This document shows, piece after piece, positions 5,251 to 9,390 of a stretch of 9,390 nucleotides of DNA; within the stretch, counting starts at the first letter, position 1, and every line of letters starts with the position of its first letter. The stretch spans positions 1 to 9,390 of the forward strand of contig CALCCX010000259.1 in NCBI GenBank assembly GCA_937900165.1, written 5' to 3'. Under the pieces are notes generated by a model. It worked only from the letters and a program-made list of their open reading frames with translations. It did no database searches and was not told the DNA's origin. Origin of the DNA: an uncultured Acidimicrobiia bacterium. Its GTDB lineage: Bacteria; Actinomycetota; Acidimicrobiia; Spongiisociales; Spongiisociaceae. A program made the translations under genes and the position numbers.

Positions 5251-6492
5251 ATGCGAACAAAACATTTGAAACTGGCGAGCATTTTGGTTGGGCTGGCTCT
5301 GGTGGCTGCGGCGTGCGGGAGCGACGGGAGCAATTCCAGCGAGCCTGAGGCCAATGCTGAAGTCGATGCCGAATCCACCACCACGGCTCGCGGCGGCGAC
5401 GATCCCGTTCCGCCGACTGGTGAGGATGGCCTGCCAGAGGGACCCTCTGCGCTGGACGACCGGACCAATGAGGCATTCCCCGATCCACTGGTGGACCCAA
5501 ACGACATTCTTTCCGGAGGCCCCCCACCTGACGGGATTCCTCCGATCGACAATCCCGTGTTTGTTTCGACCAGCGAGGCTGACGAGTGGCTCAATGACCC
5601 AGAGCCCATCCTGGTCGTCGATATCGATGGAGATGTTCGAGGGTATCCGATTCAGATCCTGATGTGGCACGAGATCGTCAACGACACGGTTGGCGGGCTT
5701 CCGCTGGCGGTGACCTACTGTCCGCTGTGCAACTCGGCAATCACCTTCGAGCGCACGGTTCGGGGAGTCGAGACGACCCTGGGGACGTCTGGCAGCCTCT
5801 ATTTCGCGCACTTGGTGATGTACGACCGCGCTACCGAGTCGCTTTGGAATCAGCTAGACGGGCGGGCGGTGGTTGGCATGCTGACCGGCGAAAGACTCGA
5901 AGTTGTTCCGTCATCCACAGTGTCATGGGCCGATTTCAAAGAGTCAAGGCCTGATGCGGACGTGCTCGATCGCAACAGCACCGGTGCCAGTCGTCCATAC
6001 GGAACGAACCCCTACACGGGTCTAGACGATCCCAACGGGCAACCCTTCTTGTTCAACGGTGAAATTGATGTCCGCGCCAAGGCGATGCAACGGGTCGTGG
6101 CCATCGAGACCGAGACCCAAGCGGTGGCCTGGTCCCTGGATGGCCTGGTCGAAGGCGAGGCTGCGGTGACCGTTGGCGAAATCGATGGCGACCCGCTTTC
6201 GATCTTCTGGAAGGCCGGCGAGTCGTCGGCTCTCGACCAATCAGACATAGCCGCCGGTCGGGACGTTGGTACTGTTGGGGTGTTCTCCTCCGTCCTCGAC
6301 GGACAAAGTCTCACGTTCGCTGCGGATGGCCAGGGATTCGTCGACGAGGAGACCGGATCCACTTGGAACGTCTTTGGCGATGCGATCGAGGGCGAGTTGG
6401 CCGGTAGCGCTCTCGAGCCGATCACCTTCGTCCGAACTTTCTGGTTCTCGTGGGCGGCGTTTCGTCCTGGCACCGATTTGATCGAGGGCTGA
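5251..6492 (+). CDS. DUF3179 domain-containing lipoprotein
   Basis: The 413-residue protein begins MRTKHLKLASILVGLALVAA with a lipobox ending at C22, so it should be lipid-anchored outside the membrane. An acidic Ser/Thr-rich linker runs to about residue 75. The DUF3179 domain then follows: DGIPPIDNPVFV, YPIQILMWHEIVND (H140), LAVTYCPLCNSAITFER (C157/C160), LEVVPSSTVSWADFKES, and a late STWNVFGDAIEGE. The CPLCN motif with nearby His is the conserved core and could bind metal or undergo thiol chemistry; no activity is established for the family. The start at 5251 is chosen over an in-frame start at 5212 because it gives a clean signal peptide and has GGAG at 5242-5245. It stands alone on its strand; 72 bp separate it from arsR. 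Confidence 0.88.
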   Translation: MRTKHLKLASILVGLALVAAACGSDGSNSSEPEANAEVDAESTTTARGGDDPVPPTGEDGLPEGPSALDDRTNEAFPDPLVDPNDILSGGPPPDGIPPIDNPVFVSTSEADEWLNDPEPILVVDIDGDVRGYPIQILMWHEIVNDTVGGLPLAVTYCPLCNSAITFERTVRGVETTLGTSGSLYFAHLVMYDRATESLWNQLDGRAVVGMLTGERLEVVPSSTVSWADFKESRPDADVLDRNSTGASRPYGTNPYTGLDDPNGQPFLFNGEIDVRAKAMQRVVAIETETQAVAWSLDGLVEGEAAVTVGEIDGDPLSIFWKAGESSALDQSDIAAGRDVGTVGVFSSVLDGQSLTFAADGQGFVDEETGSTWNVFGDAIEGELAGSALEPITFVRTFWFSWAAFRPGTDLIEG

Positions 6493-6511
6493 GCTTCCTT
6501 CATCTCGGATT

Positions 6512-6557
6512 ATATGAACATATGAACTTGCGTTCAGGTATGGATTCAGGTTACGGT
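6512..6557 (+). promoter_or_regulatory. Zinc-repressor operator and promoter for the arsR-CDF operon
   Basis: Half-sites TGAAC occur at 6515-6519 and 6523-6527, and GTTCA at 6532-6536. The last two form an inverted repeat with a 4-base spacer, and ATATG-AA-CATAT (6512-6523) is a second palindrome. ATATGAAC-type half-sites are what SmtB/CzrA-class repressors bind. A possible TTGCGT -35 box (6528-6533) lies 18 bases from TACGGT (6552-6557), seven bases before the ATG. The operator would therefore cover the -35 region. Confidence 0.62.
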
Positions 6558-6564
6558 TTCTGCC

Positions 6565-6936
6565 ATGCCACCGGATTCGAATCTCGAGCGCCTGGTCGAT
6601 CCTGAGCGGGTTGTAGCCGTCCGGGGAAGGATCCTGTCTTCAGACGACGCGGTCAAATTGGCGGAGCGATTTCAGCTGCTGGCGGATCCTGTTCGGTTGC
6701 GCATGGTTTACTCGCTCCTCGAGGCCGGCGAACTCAGTGTTGGCGACCTGGCCGCGGTGGTTGGATCATCGGAGTCTGGTACCAGCCACCAACTCCGCCA
6801 GCTGCGTCTCGCCGGACTGGTGCGCTCCCGCAAGGCAGGCAGGGTGGTCTACTACCGGGTGGCCGATACCCACGTCCGTCTGCTGCTGGACGTGGCCGTG
6901 GAGCACTACCTGCACGACCACGAAGACCGCTCGTGA
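6565..6936 (+). CDS. ArsR/SmtB-family metal-sensing repressor (zinc type)
   Basis: The 123-residue winged-helix repressor has the ArsR core: RFQLLADPVRLRMVYSLLE, the helix-turn-helix ELSVGDLAAVVGSS..TSHQLRQLR (about 57-81), and the wing AGRVVYYRVAD. Its last helix carries D101-x-H103-x10-H114-x2-H117, exactly the alpha-5 spacing that binds Zn(II)/Co(II) across the CzrA/SmtB dimer. No alpha-3 Cys-x-Cys site of the ArsR/CadC type is present. Metal binding should release it from the TGAAC/GTTCA operator upstream and allow export by the next gene, which it overlaps by 4 bp (GTGA). There is an additional N-terminal arm of about 25 residues. The family is certain and zinc is the likeliest ligand. 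Confidence 0.93.
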   Translation: MPPDSNLERLVDPERVVAVRGRILSSDDAVKLAERFQLLADPVRLRMVYSLLEAGELSVGDLAAVVGSSESGTSHQLRQLRLAGLVRSRKAGRVVYYRVADTHVRLLLDVAVEHYLHDHEDRS

Positions 6937-7838
6937 GCGGAGATCATCAGCACACCTCGGTTCGGGCCGGGGCCAGGCATATCAAGGCGCTTTACATTGC
7001 TTTCGGGCTGGTTGTCGTTTTTATGGTGGTGGAGGTCATTGCGGGGTTCGTGACCGGGTCACTGGCGTTGCTCTCAGACGCCGGTCACATGGCCACAGAT
7101 GCGATCGGCCTTGGAATGGCGTTGGCGGCCATCTCCGCAGCCAACAAGGCGAGAACCGGAGGTCACCGTACCTACGGTCTGTACCGGCTGGAGATCCTCG
7201 CTGCGCTGGCCAACGCGGTGCTGCTGTTCGGCGTCGCAGGCTACGTCTTGTTCGAGGCATCGCGACGTTTCAGCGACCCGCCGGAGGTCCTATCCGGGCC
7301 GATGTTGATCGTTGCCGTTCTCGGACTGATCGTCAACATCATCGGCTGGCAGCTGTTGCGCGAAGGTGCGAAGGAGTCGATCAACCTCGAAGGAGCGTTT
7401 CTCGAGGTCATCGCAGATCTCATCGGGTCGGTCGGTGTGATACTTGCGGCCCTCATCATCCGATACACCGGTTGGGCGTATGCCGATCCGCTTTTTGGCG
7501 CCGCCATCGGGCTTTTCATTCTGCCCAGAGCGTGGAGACTGGGGCGGCGTGCCCTACGGGTATTGGTGCAGGCGGCTCCAGAAGGCATGGACCTGGATCA
7601 ACTGCGAGAGCGTCTTGCCGCAGTGCCTGGCGTCAGCGACATCCACGACCTCCATGTGTGGACTCTCACTTCCGAGATGGATGTTGCGACGGTCCACCTC
7701 GTCACAGCTGCCGGTGCCGATCCGCATCCCACTCTTGATCGAGCCAGGAGCCTGCTCGAAGACGAATACGGGATCAGCCATGCGACCCTCCAAGTAGAGC
7801 CCGATACGCATGAGGGTTGCGCGGAAGTCACTTGGTGA
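6933..7838 (+). CDS. Cation diffusion facilitator (CzcD/ZitB-like metal exporter)
   Basis: The 301-residue protein is a CDF antiporter, exporting Zn2+ or similar divalent ions in exchange for protons. Six helices lie at about 19-40, 43-66, 88-110, 123-142, 155-177 and 183-199. A cytoplasmic domain with VSDIHDLHVWTLTSEMDVATVHL follows. The helix-2 metal site is H52-x3-D56 in SDAGHMATDA. In helix 5 the usual His-x3-Asp is E158-x3-D162 (FLEVIADLIGSVG), which could alter selectivity. An N-terminal HQH and the signature GHRTYGLYRLEILAAL are also present. The GTG start at 6933 overlaps the arsR stop, which ties the exporter to a zinc-type sensor. The gene ends ThrTrp just before a leader ORF and the amidase. 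Confidence 0.94.
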   Translation: MSGDHQHTSVRAGARHIKALYIAFGLVVVFMVVEVIAGFVTGSLALLSDAGHMATDAIGLGMALAAISAANKARTGGHRTYGLYRLEILAALANAVLLFGVAGYVLFEASRRFSDPPEVLSGPMLIVAVLGLIVNIIGWQLLREGAKESINLEGAFLEVIADLIGSVGVILAALIIRYTGWAYADPLFGAAIGLFILPRAWRLGRRALRVLVQAAPEGMDLDQLRERLAAVPGVSDIHDLHVWTLTSEMDVATVHLVTAAGADPHPTLDRARSLLEDEYGISHATLQVEPDTHEGCAEVTW

Positions 7839-7850
7839 GAGGGAACGCCG

Positions 7851-7889
7851 ATGCCTAGTCTCGGTCTGCATGCCTTGCTGACCAGGTGA
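7851..7889 (+). CDS. 12-codon leader ORF coupled to the amidase start
   Basis: A strong ribosome binding site, GAGAGGG (7837-7843), lies seven bases before an ATG. The ORF MPSLGLHALLTR ends at TGA 7887-7889, and that stop overlaps the amidase GTG (7886-7888) as GTGA. The amidase start itself has no Shine-Dalgarno sequence, so ribosomes probably reach it by terminating here and re-initiating. The peptide has no recognised function. Alternatively this could be the true amidase N-terminus displaced by a frameshift, but the downstream frame already has a complete lipoprotein signal. Confidence 0.5.
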   Translation: MPSLGLHALLTR

Positions 7890-9151
7890 AAGACGGCAAG
7901 GATCGTACGCCGCCAGGTGATCGCCAGGGCCGATCTTGGGACCGGGTTTGGTCGATCGGTCTCGTTCTGGGCCTGCTGGTCAGCGCCTGCTCGGCACCCG
8001 CGCCGACTCAGGAAGTGACTTCGACGAGCGCCACTACCGGCTTACCGCTGACGACCGCTGTCTCCCCAGCGACCTCGGTTGTGGCAGTTGAACATTTGCC
8101 CACCCAAACCGTGATCGTGAGACCCGACCCGGATCCACCGGCATCGGGGCGAGCCCCTGAGGATGGTGAACAGGGTATCGTGGTGGCTGCTCTGGGAGGA
8201 ATGCCCTATGCGGGCGTCCCCGGAGGAGAAGTGATCGGGATTGCTCGTGAGGGCCTGGTATTTGGAGTCGAGGAGCGCTCCGGAGACTGGTTTGGCCTCC
8301 GAGACCAGTGCGACTCGCGGATTTGGGCGGCATCAGACGGGTTGGCCTTCACGCCGCGCAACACCTTCGGCGAGCCAGGCAGGCTGGCGATGGAAGACGC
8401 GGTTGTCGTAGTCGATCCGGGTCACGGTGGGCCAAACACCGGAGCGACAGGCAACTCCGGCCTTGCCGAACCCGCCGTCAACCTGGATATCGCGAGGCGA
8501 GTTCGCGATCTGTTGTCTGTACCCCACTCAATCGATTGGGAGACCGGCGAGGTTGGCGCAGGCAATTCGGTCCCTCCCGTCAAGGTGGTGTGGGTTACGC
8601 GAGTAGAGGGTCCTCCTGGAGCAGACATCGACAGTGGACTTACCTACCGGGCGACGTTGGCAACGATGGCGGGGGCTCACGCTCTCGTCAGCATTCACAA
8701 CAACGCCGATCCTGACGGGTCGTTCGTTGGGCCGGGTAGTGAGGCGTTTTATCAGATCGCCGATCAGCAGTCCAGGCGTTTGGCCGGGCTGATCGTTGAG
8801 GAGTTCAGACGAGGGTTCGCAGTATTCGACATCGACTGGGTAGGTGACACCGACGCCGGGGCCAAATATCGGTTGCGATCGGACGGGATCAGGGACTACT
8901 ACGGCTTGCTGCGGGGATCTGGAGTTCCTTCAGTGATCGCCGAGGGAGCATTCATCTCGAACCCGGATGAGGAAGATCTCTTGGCTACCCCCGAGTTCCG
9001 CCAGGCCTACGCTCTGGCCGTCTATCGAGCCCTGGTACGGTTCTTGACCACCGAGGATCCCGGCTCGGGGTTCACCGAGCCGTACCCGAGAACGTTGCAG
9101 GCCGGATCTGGTGCTCCTGGTCCAGGGTGCGTCGTCCCTCAACAGCCGTGA
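7886..9151 (+). CDS. Lipoprotein N-acetylmuramoyl-L-alanine amidase (Amidase_3)
   Basis: The 421-residue protein is a zinc amidase cutting the MurNAc-L-Ala bond of peptidoglycan. Its signal ends in the lipobox LVSAC (C35), giving an outer-face membrane anchor. A Ser/Thr/Pro linker follows to about residue 95, then a small SH3-like segment (about 97-160) that may bind the wall. The catalytic domain (about 172-390) has VVVDPGHGGPNTGATG (Zn ligand H180), E195 in GLAEPAVNLDIA, H271 in LVSIHNNADP, and the catalytic E353 in IAEGAFISNP. All essential residues are present. A Pro/Gly-rich tail ends VVPQQP. The GTG start at 7886 is the only start upstream of the signal in this frame and overlaps a leader ORF. 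Its place behind a metal-efflux pair is unusual. Confidence 0.94.
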   Translation: MKDGKDRTPPGDRQGRSWDRVWSIGLVLGLLVSACSAPAPTQEVTSTSATTGLPLTTAVSPATSVVAVEHLPTQTVIVRPDPDPPASGRAPEDGEQGIVVAALGGMPYAGVPGGEVIGIAREGLVFGVEERSGDWFGLRDQCDSRIWAASDGLAFTPRNTFGEPGRLAMEDAVVVVDPGHGGPNTGATGNSGLAEPAVNLDIARRVRDLLSVPHSIDWETGEVGAGNSVPPVKVVWVTRVEGPPGADIDSGLTYRATLATMAGAHALVSIHNNADPDGSFVGPGSEAFYQIADQQSRRLAGLIVEEFRRGFAVFDIDWVGDTDAGAKYRLRSDGIRDYYGLLRGSGVPSVIAEGAFISNPDEEDLLATPEFRQAYALAVYRALVRFLTTEDPGSGFTEPYPRTLQAGSGAPGPGCVVPQQP

Positions 9152-9164
9152 CCATTTAGCAATA

Positions 9165-9201
9165 GTCACTCTGGGTGCTTAAGAAAACCACCTAGAGTGG
9201 C
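9165..9201 (+). terminator. Possible hairpin terminator after the amidase
   Basis: Arms CACTCTGGGTG (9167-9177) and CACCTAGAGTG (9189-9199) pair along 11 bp with one G-U pair, and outer pairs extend this to 13. The loop is 11 bases (9178-9188). It lies 13 bp past the amidase stop, where a terminator is expected, but no U-tract follows. It may instead be Rho-assisted, an mRNA-stabilising hairpin, or an operator for an unseen gene. Confidence 0.4.
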
Positions 9202-9259
9202 CGATCTTCAATCCTATGGTGGAGTTCAGGCGCGTGGCGCGCGCCGCAGTCTCGGTAGT
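9202..9259. other. Short genomic tail before the right adapter
   Basis: These 58 bases carry no recognised gene or site. The stretch GCGCGTGGCGCGCGCC is locally GC-rich. The genomic sequence ends at the adapter join at 9260. Confidence 0.4.
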
Positions 9260-9317
9260 AGATCGGAAGAGCGTCGTGTAGGGAAAGAGTGTAGATCTCG
9301 GTGGTCGCCGTAGCATT
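9260..9317 (-). other. Reverse complement of Illumina P5/TruSeq adapter (contaminant)
   Basis: From AGATCGGAAGAGCGTCGTGT to CCGTAGCATT this is the reverse complement of the adapter at 91-148, with one mismatch (G at 9313 where T is expected). Both copies point inward and flank the insert, so they are library ends rather than transposon termini. Minus-strand reading frames crossing it (for example 9179-9361 and 9192-9380) are spurious. Confidence 0.98.
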
Positions 9318-9390
9318 AAAAAAAAAACACAATAAACAAAAAAAAAAAAAACACAATACACATAAACAGTCAGCGATCACATATTCTGTT
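9318..9390. other. Non-genomic A-rich noise right of the adapter
   Basis: Ten A residues (9318-9327) mirror the ten T residues at 81-90. Low-complexity A-rich sequence follows, with a second run of 13 A residues (9339-9351) and repeated CACAATA. This is typical of base calls made after a read has passed the end of the adapter. It should be trimmed. Confidence 0.85.

Noticed and set aside
5246..5269. 7-codon ORF overlapping the DUF3179 start
   Set aside because: Its ATG falls within the spacing between GGAG and the main ATG, and it is too short and probably accidental.
4996..5811. 271-residue minus-strand frame opposite the DUF3179 gene
   Set aside because: It lacks recognisable motifs and lies opposite a gene with clear signal peptide and conserved domain.
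149..9259. CRISPR arrays, prophage genes or restriction-modification genes
   Set aside because: No spaced direct repeats and no such protein motifs were seen on either strand.
91..9317. A transposon or plasmid with 58-bp terminal inverted repeats
   Set aside because: The repeats are the Illumina P5 adapter, and there is no transposase or target duplication.
9179..9380. Two minus-strand frames of about 60 residues
   Set aside because: Both run through the right adapter and A-rich noise, with peptides typical of adapter translation.

Overview
This is a 9.39-kb environmental (probably metagenomic) contig that most likely comes from an actinobacterium of the Acidimicrobiia type. That placement is inferred from several things: GC-rich coding sequence; ATG, GTG and TTG starts; repeated 4-bp stop/start overlaps; Ser/Thr-rich lipoproteins; a DUF3179 protein; and several promoters whose -10 box sits so close to the start codon that the transcript would be leaderless. 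There is no rRNA or universal marker gene to confirm it. Both ends are sequencing artefact. The 58-base Illumina P5/Read-1 adapter lies at 91-148, and its reverse complement at 9260-9317 with one mismatch, each followed outward by homopolymer noise. Only about 149-9259 should be read as biological sequence.

Left part (149-3215), an accessory region rich in type II toxin-antitoxin (TA) genes. An intact vapB-vapC pair runs on the minus strand (837-233). Divergent from it is a DUF1778-type antitoxin broken by an in-frame TAG (923-1186). Tail to tail with that lies a decayed minus-strand pair: the C-terminal end of an antitoxin and the first 44 residues of a PIN toxin (1449-1187), with a perfect 15-bp hairpin inside. 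A padR gene and an overlapping HAAS-like four-helix membrane protein follow (1473-2517), with an inverted-repeat operator over the promoter. Then comes an intact Phd-like antitoxin/PIN toxin pair (2581-3215) with a 19-bp palindrome directly before the start codon.

Middle part (3231-6492). A head-to-head prenyl synthase of the squalene/phytoene synthase family and a secreted, C-terminally anchored protein with a TIMP/NTR-like domain both lie on the minus strand. Divergent from them is a DUF3179 lipoprotein.

Right part (6512-9151), a compact plus-strand operon. An ArsR/SmtB repressor with a complete alpha-5 zinc site overlaps a cation diffusion facilitator (CDF) gene. The CDF stop is followed by a 12-codon leader ORF whose stop overlaps the start of a lipoprotein N-acetylmuramoyl-L-alanine amidase. 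TGAAC/GTTCA half-sites lie over the arsR promoter. The module therefore looks like zinc-controlled efflux with a cell-wall hydrolase attached.

No CRISPR array, tRNA, rRNA, integrase or transposase was seen. No clearly new multi-gene system is visible. The most unusual items are the dense intact-and-broken TA cluster, the leader ORF coupled to the amidase, and the repeated leaderless promoter geometry.
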